DNA of 64,000 nt from Juglans regia (GCF_001411555.2 NC_049903.1:14613234-14677233); one strand, 5' to 3'; shown: positions 11,939-23,964, counted from the first letter of the stretch. Numbers and translations are program-made. Notes: a model not told the origin generated them from the sequence alone.

Positions 11939-14716
11939 TAATGTTAGATACAGGCCCAAGGTGTGCAATCCACACGCAGACCCTCTAAGAAAAAAGTGGG
12001 GCCCGTCATGAAAAAGTGAGTTTGCCATGTGGGCCTCACTTTTTTTTTTTGTCTGCACAGGTCTTTCACACACTAAACCTGTACAAGTCTTTTTCATTTA
12101 TATAATTTTTTGATTTCATATGCAGATGGGTTGTTGGTCATAAAGTAAAATGTTTAAACATTGGCTATAATTTATTTATTATGTAAAAAAGGATTTATCG
12201 ATACAACTTTAAGGTTGTGAATTAAAGGTCATATTTTAAAAAAAATAAAAAAAATAAAAAAAAAAACGAAAAAAATCATATAACAGTAGGAGCTGTCATT
12301 GAATCTAGAATTTAGTTACTTTTATTCACATAAATACAACGCGTGTGCACGCACACATCTCTGTTGACAGGTGTCTATATGTATATATATGTTTTGCAGA
12401 TTACGTATGCCCATGGTATTTTTGTGGCAAAATTTGTCAGATACATAATTAGATGTCATGAGAAAAGTTAGAGAGTTCTAACTTTAATTATAGATGAGTA
12501 CGGTGTGTTGGAAAAGATATATCAGCCAGCTAACCTTTCATGGTATTGGATTCATGCTAGATATGGAAGTAGAAGCTTCATTGATGAGAGACATCGACAT
12601 AGATATGAGGTTTGTGGGATTCACAGAGTATTTAGTTTTTCTTTTGACAACCTACTTTAGCACGGGGGATAATTCTTTATCATGCAGGTCAATCCGGATA
12701 TGGTAGCACGCCTTGAAAAAGCTGGCCTCTCTTTTGCTGGCAAAGATGAAACTGGTTGTCGCATGGAGGTATACTTATCAGCCACAAAATTACTGAAATT
12801 TACTTTTTGACTGTAGGGAGTTGTACATACTGGTGGCTCTGTATTAATATTTGGGATGTTGTTACAGATTATCGAGCTACCTCATCATCCATACTTTATT
12901 GGTGTGCAATTCCATCCTGAATTTAAATCAAGGCCAGAAAAACCTTCTCCTTTATTTTTAGGTATCTTGCTTGCCTTTTCCAATGCATCCACTTAACATT
13001 GTTCAGTCGTGAATTTGTTACAAGAAATAATTCCTTTTGTATTTGAATGTGATATAAACTGAAATAACATGTGCTTAGGTTTTGGTCAGGGACTTGTGAT
13101 ATGAGTTTTTTGTCAGGATATGTGACAGTTGCTATACTTGCTACTACTCCCAAGGAGTATGTGTAAACTGCAATAGATTTTACTAGGACCAAAAACGCTT
13201 AAGAGATTATGCTTCACTACATTCTGGTTTTGCATGCCCAAAGCAAAAGTTACAGCTGATCTTAGCCTGGTATATCTTGGCTGAACTAAATCTGTCGCAC
13301 TAAGCATCTAGAGCCTGTGTGTGTGTGTGTGTGTGTCCCTTTTCTTCATAGAAGACAATGATATTGTTTGTCATACCTTTTATGTGTAAGTAATATTTTT
13401 GTGGACTAATAAATATAACATTCTTGAATGCACATGCATTGTGATAAATCTAGATTTAAGCCCTATTAATGCCTCTTCCATTGCTTAATTGCGTCAGAAT
13501 AATTCAAATTTATTGCAATTTATATCAACAGAAACAAATGTGCATCTTGCATTTGAAGGAGCAAATTGACCAATTCCATGGCACAAATAAACATACATGT
13601 GATTAGCACTCAATTTGAAATAAGAATCTGGAAATATCTGGATGAATCAGTTGATGGTTGAGAATGTGTTCCTCTCTTGCTTTGATGGAAACATGTCCAG
13701 AATGTATTTGGTTAAGGCCAGCCAAAATGTGTACAAAGGAGTATTATTGATATCAGCAAATATGGGGCAATCACTTAATGATTTAGGAAATTATGATCAC
13801 TAGAGTAAAATTATCATTTGCCTTCAGTCCAGCTTAGTTGGGCTTCAGGTTAAGCTAGGCCAAGCTTGTGCCTAATGAGCCCAAATCTGGCATTCTTGGA
13901 TGAGCATGTGATAGATCAACAGGTACAGATTTGGCCTGCATGGCCCAATTTACAACACAATACCAAAAAAAAAAAAAAAAGCATCCTTGTTTGTTGTTGG
14001 AGAAGAGATCTCTCCGTAATCTATGTATGTAGTTGCTAAATATTTCTACTGGTGATATCCAAATTCCTAGGTAATAACATTTTAGCTAATTTGTGATGGG
14101 ATTGTCATAAACGAAAGATTCACGTTATAAGTTGGACGCTTTTCATAGAAAATGAATCTTTTCCGGTTTGAGTTTACACCCCTAATTATTACAACTAAGT
14201 ACACAATTTTTCTCTAATTTGAGTTGAAGTTGGAAACTCAGCCTTTACAGCAGATTTATAATATCAGTTTAAACGTAAAACTAATATCACCATTGTATTT
14301 GGGAACCAGTGAGGTTCATCAATAAATGTGGTGTCGTCCTATCATAGACTATCCTTTCACATTTGTAGATGTCAAGACATGTTTGGTACATGGAATTCTC
14401 CTTTTTTTTTTTTTTTTTCCTTTACACCAGTTCATACTATGTGCATTTATTCCTTTACTATATATGTTCCCATTTTTGCATCAAAGTTACTAAACAATAA
14501 CTTCCTCTCATTCTCATGCCAAATTTAGGACTCATAGCAGCAGCATGCAGGGAGTCGGTTGCTGTCTTACAAGGATATGGGAGCCAAAGGAATGTTCCCA
14601 ATGGAGTAGGAAATGATACCTCAAAATTCAAAGTGTACCAAAATGGAAGTGCGACTAAGCACACTACCATGTTGCATGATGGTGTTTATAGCAATGGCAA
14701 TGGGATCTTCTTGTGA
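6413..14716 (+). CDS. CTPS: CTP synthase (glutamine-hydrolysing), complete, 21 coding exons
   Basis: Makes CTP from UTP, ATP and glutamine, the last step of de novo pyrimidine nucleotide synthesis, in the cytosol. Exons: 6413-6530, 7138-7217, 7714-7800, 7931-7981, 8078-8195, 8282-8338, 8439-8503, 8630-8713, 8849-8899, 8992-9054, 9149-9195, 9327-9396, 9487-9549, 10984-11073, 11158-11196, 11321-11548, 11770-11855, 12561-12609, 12688-12768, 12868-12961, 14529-14716. They sum to 1809 nt, all phases agree, and the product is 602 residues, normal for plant CTP synthases. The N-terminal synthase domain (about 1-280) starts [17 protein letters not shown], the nucleotide-binding loop. The glutamine amidotransferase domain (about 295-560) has the nucleophile Cys398 in FLGICLGMQ and the His525/Glu527 pair in FHPEF. 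The C-terminal ~45 residues are plant-type and low-conservation. The start is the first Met and matches the family N-terminus. Intron 3 has a GC donor. Which paralogue it is cannot be told from the sequence alone. Confidence 0.96.
9550..10983 (+). other. Large intron 13 of CTP synthase
   Basis: A 1.43-kb intron between exon 13 (ends SILK) and exon 14 (starts ALVHAS). No exon-like or clear transposon sequence seen. The frame at 9835-10059 lies inside it and has no recognisable domain. Confidence 0.8.
12962..14528 (+). other. Large intron 20 of CTP synthase
   Basis: A 1.57-kb intron that splits the codon for the Gly after FL. It holds a GT microsatellite (about 13316-13336) and poly-A and poly-T runs (about 13964-13980, 14402-14419). 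The sequence around 13810-13960 differs in base composition from its surroundings and may be an old insertion, but no ends can be defined. Confidence 0.75.
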
Positions 14717-16097
14717 AGGTTGTTGGTGCCTTATCTTATATGACCCCTTTTTTTGTGGTCTAGTTGATAGGTTTTTCCGGGGGCTTCTAGGTGGGATTTA
14801 GGTTTGGTCTGTACAGTTATGTTGGTCTTGGTAGATATAGGAATCTGAAGGACTCAGAACAGAGTTGGATCCCGGTCTTTTAAACGGGATTGCTTGTTAA
14901 ATACCGTTGTATTGCAATGAGAAGATATTGAGGTTTGCCTATACCTACATGGCGTCCTCCTCCCCCTCCCGGCGGCGGTTTTAGTGTCATGGACTCGTGC
15001 AGTTTGCACTCTGTCTACATTGTAAACTCTGTGCAAGTGAGCAGGTTCCATTTTCTTCAAGAGATCATTCCCTTTTAGAATTGCGTAATCTTTGTTTTGT
15101 TTTGGCTTTTTCAGTCAGAGTTGAAGTTTTCATGGGTATGGCAGTTAGAGGATCTTGGTATTTGGCTGTGTCAAATTAATGTATTGGTTGAGTGGCCTTG
15201 AGGTCAAAGCATTTGGCAATCTATGATTACTTCAAAGTATACTCATTAAGGATTATTAATTGGTATGTATGTATAGGAAGTTACAGTGCTTACGAGCATG
15301 TCCAAGTCGTTAGGAAAGAATTGGGTAAGTTGGCCAATTCTTCCTACTGGCAGTTACTGGAGGGCTGAGCTTGTTAAATAACGAGCCTAACACATGAAAC
15401 AGGGAAAAGGGAACATCTTGGAGACTTGCAATAAGGAAGAATGTCAGCCCACAAAAGCTTTTATTTTATTTTGCTGGATTTATTAATTTTTGTTGATTCC
15501 GATACGATAATAAAAAAGACAACAATATGACATTGGTTTAATTTAAATTACATTTAGGATTTGTTTTGTTCCATTTTTGGACAGGAACAGGATTTTCATT
15601 GGAGCTTGATGTTTTGTTCTTATAACTTCTGCACCTAAGAAACTTGCAAAATTCTCACCCAATCATCCTCTCTGGTGCCCCGGCTCATATTGCCTACTCC
15701 AATACAGATTATGGCAATTTTTAGCTGGGCTTCTATGCTCAAGAATTAAACTAGAGTCATTCCCATGTTGAATCCTTTTCTTGACTCTTGGTCGTAATTT
15801 CTAATCTTGGGAGCTACATGTTATTTTTTATGCCCTAGAATGCAAAATTCCTTTCTTCGAATCACAACTGGATACACTCCTTTTCCTTTAAAACCCAAAA
15901 CAGGATCTACATTTTCCTTAGAGTACCCAATACAAAACCTTTTCCTCTTGCACTCAACTTGCAAGCTTGACACCAAAAATATTGTTCTTTTCGCCTTGTC
16001 ATGTCAAATCCCTTGTCTTGAATTGCAAATGGGGTGTATCTAAATTGTAATCATTTTTGTAATGTGATACAAAATTACCATTTTTTCTGTTATACAT
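14717..16097. other. 3' region of CTP synthase and spacer
   Basis: The first few hundred bases are the likely 3' UTR. No clear AATAAA signal stands out and no further gene is seen. The frames at 14854-15060 and 15807-16043 are short and show no domain. Confidence 0.5.
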
Positions 16098-16487
16098 TGT
16101 TGATGCAATTTTCGGGGATGCCTTCCATGTACTCTGCATCCTGCAACCAAGACAAAGTCTCGGGAAACTTAGAGGAGATATCTTTGATGGTTAAGTTAGA
16201 GAGATAACCACTTCTCTTAGTAATTAAAAAACTAGGATGCTTTAGCACATACCTGGTAGATATTTATGCGGTGTTTGCCAATGGTGTTACATTTTTAGGG
16301 GTGCAATTCTCGATGCTCAGTTAGGAATGTTTCTTTCTTGAGCTTGATTTTACCACACTGACAGCATCCTTCCAGTGCGAGTATTTCACCACTAATTCCT
16401 TCTAGTGCGAGTATCTCGTTGCCGATAGCGTCCTTCTGGTGTGAGTATCCCGCCACTGACATAGTCCTTTCGAGGCAATCACTGACA
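16098..16487 (-). repeat. LTR copy (3' LTR of the Tat-like element)
   Basis: Similar to 27584-27886. Both begin TGTTGATG on the plus strand, share CCTnCnnnTACTCnGC and GGGGTGCAATTCTCGA, and end with a GCGAGTAT repeat and ACTGACA / ACTAACA. Reading TG...CA on the minus strand fits an LTR. It contains three to four diverged ~32-bp repeats built around CCTTCYAGTGCGAGTATCTC. Confidence 0.65.
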
Positions 16488-17039
16488 ATGTTCTTTCCTT
16501 ACTTCTCCTTTTTTGTATTTGATCACATTTCCTTATTTCTTATTTTCCTCCATCTACAAGCTCTTCCATCTTTCAGTACCTCGCACTTCGCCTACCTTAA
16601 TGGCTCCCAAAAATCCTTCCTGTAATGCTCTATGTTCTTCTTGTTCCCATCAGTCACAGAACAAGTCTCACGAAGATTACTCCTCATGACCCGTTGCTTT
16701 CAAGGGGAGCCGTTAGATTGCTACCAACACTTAGATAGAATTGGACTCCATAAGTGAGTGCTACAACATTCCTGAGTTGGCATTGTTAACTCAAAAGGGG
16801 TCACTAAACATATCGGACTTTACATTGACATGTTCTTGATGGGGTTGAGGCTCTCATTATGTCGCCCAGTTTGTGACATTGTGGACTACTTGGGCATCAT
16901 GGCTCCAACTCAGCTCTTGCCCAATACCTGAAGGATCTTGTTGTCCTATTTTATTGTTTGAAGGCAAGCTCGCCCCTTCCGCCCCCCAGGCTGGGCCTAA
17001 CCTAACCCAAAATGTGTGTGTGTAAAGGAATTTCGTTAC

Positions 17040-17600
17040 CAAAACGATTTTTTTTTTTAATTATAAAAAAAAAGAATGTTGAAACGGCGTCGTATTTGGG
17101 GGGAGGGGCGTTAAGTTAATCCTAAATCCCCCCCAACTGCAGAAGCTCTCTCTCTCTCTCTCTCTCTCCCCCTATGGCCATTGTTGCCCTCTCTCCCTCT
17201 CGCAGTCACTATCCTCTGCTACTTATCCTGCTCCTCGACTCCTCCTCATCTCCGAGTCACGTGAGTTCTTTTTAGTAGTTTAGGTTTTTTTGGTTGTTTC
17301 TAATTCGAATCATTAGTTTTGTATTTTGTTTATTCTTGTGTGTTGTGTTGTGTTGTGGATTTGATGTGTATTGTTTATTGTTGTGGGTTTTTTGTGTTAC
17401 TTTTTCTTTTGTTTGAATTTTTGTTTCCATTTCGAAGGTGGATGGGGGGTCGACGGATAGGGCCCCAACCTCGGGATACGGTGGTGGATTCTAGGGCAAA
17501 CCCCCCACCCCTCCCCCGGCTGCCCATGTGGCGGCGGGGTGTGGAAAGGGGCAATCTTGCCCTATAGGGTGCGGGTAGCATCTCTAAACGTCTTCCCCCT
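17040..17600. other. Insert of different composition inside the antisense frame
   Basis: Contains A/T runs, GGCGTCGTATTTGG, runs of G and C, a TC microsatellite (about 17145-17168), pyrimidine-rich sequence, a GTGAGT donor-like site at 17260 and a GC-rich block at 17440-17570. It looks more like a gene's 5' region (leader plus intron start) than like the element around it. No ends or target duplication found. Confidence 0.3.
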
Positions 17601-18364
17601 ATTGTGCATCCTTCAATGGAGCCCGAGGCAATTGCTCAGGAGTCTATCTTTCAATTAGGGGCTCCGGTTCCTGCCAAGTTTTACCCACTCCGTTTATCAC
17701 CCAAGTAGAAGGGTCTTCCGATCCCATGGTCACCCAAATTGCCAGGAGATTTGACCAATTCCTCTCCCCAGTATATAACTCTTCCACTAGTTTGTGTTGA
17801 TCTTCTCTTTGCCTATTATAATTAAGATAGGTTGTTCATTGTAGGGTTTACTTTCTTTGGCTCAATGGGTCGCCCAACCTCAATGTAGTTTAGATGAGCA
17901 AGTGGACTCTTCTTGCTCGTTCATGGAAGGAGACCAAAAAGTGGTGTCTGAGGCAGTGGAGGAGAGGAAACTATGGGAGACGGCCTACTCTCAATTGGGT
18001 GCCCACTCACGTGTGCAGGAGGTGGAGATTTTCGTGCTAAAGGTCGAGGTATCGGACCTCTATTGCACTCTGGCCTTGGAGAGATCTTCATTGGCGAAAG
18101 TGCAGGCAACTTAATTAGGCCTTGGAGCATGAGTGGGTGGCTAGCCAGGCTACATTGTTTCTAGAGGATGAGTTGCCCGCTGAGCGTCAATGCAACAGCG
18201 AGCTGTGAGCCGAATAGGAGGAGGCGGTGAGATATGCTTCTGAAGTGAATGGGTGTTGTTCCTCCTATGCAGAGAGAGCTGCAAAGGCTGAAGATTTTCT
18301 GTTGAAAAACTCCATATAGACCTTGACACTACTTGAGGGAGTTGGCACAAGCTGAGGCTAGTTA

Positions 18365-18577
18365 GACCTCATTTGTTTTCGCAGATGAGATGAGCTAAGT
18401 TAAGATAAAAGTTGAAAATTGAATAAAATATTATTAGAATATATTTTTTAATATTATTTTTATTTAAGGATTTGAAAAAGTTGAGTTCTTTATTTTATTT
18501 TGTGTGAAAATTTGAGAAAATTGTAATGATTGGATAAGATGAGATGAGTTGAGAAATTTTGTGAAAATAAACAAGGC
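18365..18577 (+). mobile_element. Tourist-like MITE, copy 4
   Basis: A 213-bp copy that starts GACCTCATTTGTTTTCGCAG and ends AATAAACAAGGC, flanked on both sides by TTA (18362-18364 and 18578-18580). This is a perfect 3-bp target duplication of the TTA type expected for Tourist/PIF-Harbinger. It inserted into the antisense frame of the Tat-like element, so it is younger than that element. Confidence 0.85.
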
Positions 18578-19149
18578 TTAGTGAACTATTAAGGAAGAAC
18601 TTCACAAGACTAAAGAATTATCTTAAGCTCTATGAGATGATTGAAAAGTTGTAGGAAAGACTCGTAAAGTCCAAGTAGCATGGCGACGAACTAAACAACC
18701 AACTTAGGCTTTCGAGGAACGAGGTGGTCCACCTTTCCCCCTAATTATCTGCAACCCTTCAAGTCTGCAATCGGGCATGGGGAGTTGGGTACAACCTTGG
18801 TCTTTGGACGTTGAGGAGGTTCTTGCTAGCTCATCCTAGGAAAGACTTAAGGTCTTTGGAGCTGCACAATGTCCTTCTTGATGCAGCGTCTTTGGCCATC
18901 TTGGATTCTTTGGAAGCTAATGTGATGCCCGACACCTTCTTCGCTCAACCTCTTTCTCTTCCTCCTAATGGTGGCCCAACAACTTAGGCTCAAGGTTGGT
19001 TCCTCCCTTTTGTTGCACTAGTTGTGGTGTTATTTGACATATTTTGTAATGAACATTGGTCGCCAAGGTTGTGTTAACCTTGGCTATCAAAACCGAGTCT
19101 ACAATTGGCCAGGCTTTGCTTGTTAGATACGCGTTGGTCTTCAAGGTCG

Positions 19150-19471
19150 TGCTAACTATGGTTGTCAACCATTGGCCAAGTGTCAATCCTGGTCAAATGC
19201 TTGTGTGTTAACACTCAATTACTCACCCAAGGGGTGAGCTAAGGGAGTGAGAGACCATTGTTTCAGTAAAGGTTAACCTCGATTGCATGCGCGTGCATTA
19301 ACCTTAGTCGCCAACCATGGGTGTGAGTGTTAAACCCTAGTCGCATGCGCATCGTTAACATAAAGTTGCTCGCCTAAGGGGCATGCTAAGGGAGTGGGAG
19401 ATTCTCTCGACCGCTGATTAGGCAAAGGCTAACATCGATTGCATACATGTGCATTAGCCTTGGTTGTCAAC
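19150..19471. repeat. ~150-bp tandem repeat array, left part
   Basis: Units share GTTAACACTCAATTGCTC, AAGGGGnrnGCTAAGGGAG, a GGAGA(C/T)TCTCT block, TTAGGnAAAGGnTAAC, a CGCATGC-rich segment and TTGnCAACTATTGG. Anchor GCTAAGGGAG occurs at 19238 and 19384 (about 147 bp apart). The array is cut at 19471 by a solo LTR and resumes at 23167. Confidence 0.75.
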
Positions 19472-22400
19472 TGTGACACACCGTTCCTTGGTAAAGGACC
19501 TTTCAATGATCAGTGGTGCCAAGGAACCAGTTGGTCGGAAACACCCAAGCTCTTAATCGGATTAGGCATGCAATGTTCACAAGGAAGTGTATGTGTAAGT
19601 CGATGGTCGATATAAAATCCCAGCAGAGTAGTAAAGGTTAAGTGCTAGTTGTACCATAATTTAAACCGTAAATAAATTCATTCGATAGATACTCCAAATA
19701 TCCATATGTCACTTCATCTCCAAATATAAAATTCAGACCCAATTATTTGTTCCCTAAATCCAAATACAACAAACCAAACATAGTTGGTTGCCAGACTAAA
19801 TAATACAAATACAAATGAACAACAAGATCTCTATTGACGAAGACTTGCCTCCAAGTCTATTGCTCAGGTGGGATTTGTCATTCTTCCTCGAGTATCTCTC
19901 CTAGATCTACCTCTGCGTCAAAATCTATAGTTTCGATAAATGAAACCATATGTAGGTTAGGCAGTTATGACAAAACTTCTAATAAGAGACAATGCTCATG
20001 AAGATTCAATGTACAGTTTCATGTAACAAAAAGGATGAACATATATATTAGTGCATCACAAGGAATAGGGGTGTGCAAAACCTCCACCAGCTCTGACCGA
20101 TGCCCACTCCAACTTTGACTCTGGTAGAGTGGAAAAAGTTAGAGTTCGGAGTTGCTCCAAAAATAATGGTCGGAGTCGGAGTTCGGAAGTCGGAAGTCGA
20201 AACCCACAATATATATTTAAAAAAATATATAAAACGATGTCATTTTAATTGATGTAAAAAGACATCATTTTACATTTGTTAGGGGTCCAAAGTCTTTTAA
20301 TGAAATGATGTCGTTCCATTTCAAGTGGAATGACATCGTTTTGATGCAATCGGGCCCTAAATCCCTTTCCTGTTTTCTCCACCCTCACTTTCACATCCCT
20401 CTTCTCTCTTCGATCAACCCTTTTTGTTTCTCACCTCTTTGTCGCGAGCCACCATTGTGACGTCGTCTCCACCCAACCTCACAGTGCAAAGCATTTTCTA
20501 GTGCGACACCTTAAGCATGTTTTTTTCTTCAGTTGATTTAATTTTGGGAATAGCCTAGGGTTTTCCATATTTTATAATTTTAGGGCTTTTTTATTTTTAG
20601 AGTTTTTCATTTTTTAGAGTTTATTGTGATATTATGGGATGAAATTCCTAGAAATCAGGATGAAATTAGGTGGGGAAGAGGGCACATAGGTCAGCACGAA
20701 TTTCGTAGGGTTTAATTTGGCTAAGTAGTGTCATGTTTAACTTTTTTTAATTTCCAAACCAATATGGAATTGGAGTTGGAAAAGTTTGGTGCCGAGAGTT
20801 ATTTATTGTACTTTGTTTGTCATACATTGTAGCTTTTCTTTTTCTTTTTTAAATTCTAATACATTATAACGTTTTTCTAATTCTGATACATTGTAAATTC
20901 GTTGAGAAGTTTGCTAGTGAGTTTGGTGACATTAAAGGGGTGTGTTTAGTAACATTGGTGGTGGACTTTACAGGGGTGTAATATGTAATGTGTTGCAACT
21001 TTGGTAAGGTTGGTGAATTTGGTTGTGATTGTGGTGGTTGTTTGGTGGTTGACTTTAATATAGGTAGGTGTAATGAGTTGTTGTGCAGGGGTGTAATGTT
21101 GCATTTCGTTATTATTGTGCTAATGGAATGTTGCATTTTTAATTTAGGTTTTGATTATGATTGTAGTGTAATGTAGGTAATTTCTTCTTTTAGAGATTGT
21201 GATTGTGATTGTACATTTTCTTCCTCTTATGTTTTGTAATGTATGTAATTTCCTCATTATATTTAAGGTATTTTTAATTTTTTATAGTATTTTTCTACAA
21301 TGGGCTGATACTGAAGCCCACTTGAATGGCTGATATTGGTTTTTTAGTATTGTTTTATATTTTTTAATAGATTTTTCAAAATTAGGCTTAAAGTCAATAG
21401 AAACTAGGCCTTAGGCCGGCCCAACTCTAATCTGAGTTCCGAACTTTGAGCCCACTTTCGAACTTCGATTGGAGTCAGAATTGGAGTCCAAACTCATCTC
21501 CGATTCTAGTTGGAGTCAGAGTTCGGATGTGGCCATTTCGACTCTGTCAAAGTCGGAGTCCACCCCTACCGAGGAATCACCCTTTCAAGCAAAAGTACAT
21601 GTATTCATAAACATGATGAGAAATCACTCTCTCAGAAAAACACAATTATATAAGTATGACATGGAATCTCCATCTAAGGAGTTAGCCTCTGTGCAAAACT
21701 CATTATATATAAGTATCATTGAGGTAAGGTATCGCCCTCTTCTTAAGCTTGTAAAACTCATCATATTCATCACATAAATGTTTGTCACATAGATATCGGT
21801 TGCCTGGAAGGTCAATAGGGAAATCACTCCCACCCAACCAACATGCAAGCTGACTCACCTATCTCGAACAGGTCAACACTCACACAGAGATAGTCATGTT
21901 CCATTGAAAAAAAGTATACCCAGCCAACCAACTTGAAGACAGCACACGTGATACGCCCTGGGGTATTCTCTTTCGCATCTATCTGGTGAGGCCAACATGA
22001 TACCATTTAGCCCCAATTATCATAGGGACTCTTTTTACTAGTATGAAACTTGTGCAACACACCATATGAATGGTCTAGAGACTCTCGCTACCTATCCATG
22101 ATGATCAACAGACGATAAGGTTACACACACATGGATATCACCCAAAATTAATCTGAAAACAGTCATATTCAATATCTCAAAAACTACGAAGTAAAAATAT
22201 TCATAAACATAATGACGAAAACATTTAGTAATTCATGATCAGAAAGGGGGAGGTTACAAAATATGCAATGTAAGTCGCATGACATACCCACAATATTTAT
22301 CTCATATTTCTCAACATTGCCTTTGAAGCTAACCTACTTCACTGCCTTAGAATTATAGCATTGCATTGCTCCTTTCTTTGTCTCACTTGAAGTCACTTGT

Positions 22401-23166
22401 TTTTTTCTTTTAAAGATTTTAGTTTCAAAATCTTTAGTATCTCAAAAGTGAGATTTTGGCTCTTACCTTAAATCATTTATAGAATGGAACCGTTAGGTGT
22501 CGTTCTTACTCCAAATGTGCCTGAATAGGACCCCATTGATCTTGATTGTCCCACTACAGGATGGTAGAGATAGACTGTAAGGACAAGGCTCGCACGTCCT
22601 TACAGCCTGCCTTAAGTTCAATCCGTAGTCTCTCCTTGGCTGAGGGTCTCCCACGTGGCTTTGGACCATATCTCTAGATTCTAACGGTATGGTCTGTCAA
22701 GTCGTAGTCTATTTTGCAAAACCCTTCCAGATGTGACTCTTTAGATTGAGTGTGGGCTTCTGTGTACGACACTGCTATCTTCTTAGCGTTGTTGTGTTAC
22801 CGTAAAATGCTCCTAGATCTAGTCTAGTCTATTCTTGACCATTGCTTGCCTTGGATAGATAACTCTCTTTTGCCCAAGACACTAGCCTCTTCAACTCTTC
22901 ATTTTAGCTAGATTACTTGCTTGCCCGACACGGCGTGAAAGTCCTTGTTACACCTTGTGCTGAGGTGTTCCTGCTAAGTTTTCTAGATGGTACCGCTTGC
23001 CCTTTTGTTGGAATAGCTTCAATACACAGATCATCGTTACCTCATTTTCCACCAAATTAAGAGAAGGTCTTACTTGACTTTCACTCAACAAGGAAAGGCT
23101 CCCTTATTCGCCTTCCTTTTGCTCTCAGAAAGTAGTTTTTCCTTTATCACTAGCGTAGTCCTCACA
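19472..23166 (-). mobile_element. Solo LTR inserted in the tandem array (contains a hAT-like element)
   Basis: On the minus strand it begins TGTGAGGACTACGC and ends GGTGTGTCACA, the TG...CA form of an LTR. Without its nested hAT element it is about 2.2 kb. A TATAAAT motif lies at 22474-22482 on the minus strand. The flanks TCAAC (19467-19471) and CCAGC (23167-23171) agree at 3 of 5 positions. Removing the insert restores a normal repeat unit (GTTGTCAAC joined to TATTGGCAC, compare GTTGCCAACTATTG at 23779), strong support for the ends. No internal retroelement genes, hence a solo LTR. Confidence 0.7.
20066..21568. mobile_element. hAT-like non-autonomous element
   Basis: 1503 bp. Begins TAGGGGTGTG and ends CACCCCTA. 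Subterminal regions are inverted: GACTCTGG/GGAGTCGGAGT-type motifs on the left (about 20118-20200) and TCGGAGTCC, TTGGAGTCAGA on the right (about 21460-21560). Flanks ACAAGGAA (20058-20065) and CCGAGGAA (21569-21576) match at 6 of 8 positions, an 8-bp hAT-size target duplication. The interior encodes nothing recognisable; the frames at 20864-21176 are overlapping low-complexity shadows. Confidence 0.75.
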
Positions 23167-23960
23167 CCAGCTATTGGCACAAGTGTTAATCTCGACCGCA
23201 TGCATGTTGTTAACACTCAGCTGCTTGCTCAAGGGGTGTGCTAAGGGAGTTGAAGATCTCTAAACCACGTTTTAGGCAAAGGCTAGCCTAGTTGCATGCA
23301 TGTGCATTAAACTTAATCTCCAATTATTTGCGGAGTGTTAAACCTGATTACATGAACATTATTAACACTCAATTGCTCGCATGAGGGGCATGCTAAGGGA
23401 GTGGGAGACTCTATTGACCACTAGTTAGGTAAAAGTTAACCCCAATCTCATGCACAAGCGTTAGCCTTGGACACCAACTTTTGGTATGGGTGTTAACCCC
23501 GATTGCTTACGCATTAGTAACACTCGATTGTTCACCCAAGGGTGTGTTAAGGGAGTGGGAGATTCTCTCAACCGTTGTTTAGGTGAAGGCTAACTCCGGT
23601 CGCATCAACGAGCATTGGAGTTGGATGCCAACTATTGGCGCAAGTGTTAACGTCGGTCGCATGCGTGTTGCTAACATTCAGTTGTTTTCCCAACTGGTGT
23701 GCTAGGGGAGCAGGAGACTCTCTTGACCATTATTTAGGAAAAGGTTAACCCCAATCACATGTACGAGCATTAAAGTTGGTTGCCAACTATTGACACTTAA
23801 GGGGCATGCTAAGGGAGCGGGAGATTCTCTCACTCGTTGGTTAGGTGAAGGCTAACCTAAGTCGCATGCATGAGTTGCCTTAGTTGCAAACTATTGGTGC
23901 AAGTATTAACCCAATCGTGTGTACATTAACACTTGGTTTCTCACCCAAGGGGGGTGCAAA
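23167..23960. repeat. ~150-bp tandem repeat array, right part
   Basis: Continues the array of 19150-19471. The GCTAAGGGAG anchor (with variants) appears at about 23240, 23391, 23545, 23701 and 23808, a period of 151-156 bp with one short unit. Units are diverged by point changes, so the array is old. It lies directly downstream (in element sense) of the integrase remnant, where Tat elements are known to carry tandem repeats. Confidence 0.8.
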
Positions 23961-23964
23961 AGCT

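Larger units (their letters stand above)
16600..18960 (+). pseudogene. Antisense frame of the Tat-like element ('putative gypsy type transposon' family), broken
   Basis: Runs opposite to gag-pol. It probably starts at the ATG at 16600 (MAPKNPS). From about 16820 the next frame reads YIDMFLMGLRLSL, then DYLGI and APTQLLPNT, which resembles the plant PF04195 domain (usual form: LRLPLxxFxxxxLxxLxLAPxQLxPN). The downstream part (about 17860-18350) is Glu/Ala/Leu-rich and looks like a coiled coil, as in this family. A frameshift near 16815, many stops, a foreign-looking insert at about 17040-17600 and a MITE at 18365 break it. Its job in Tat elements is unknown. The family name comes from memory of its pattern and was not searched. 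Confidence 0.6.

Noticed and set aside
19150..23960. Regularly spaced repeats that could suggest a CRISPR-like array
   Set aside because: Units of ~150 bp are contiguous and diverged with no unique spacers, in a plant nuclear retrotransposon.
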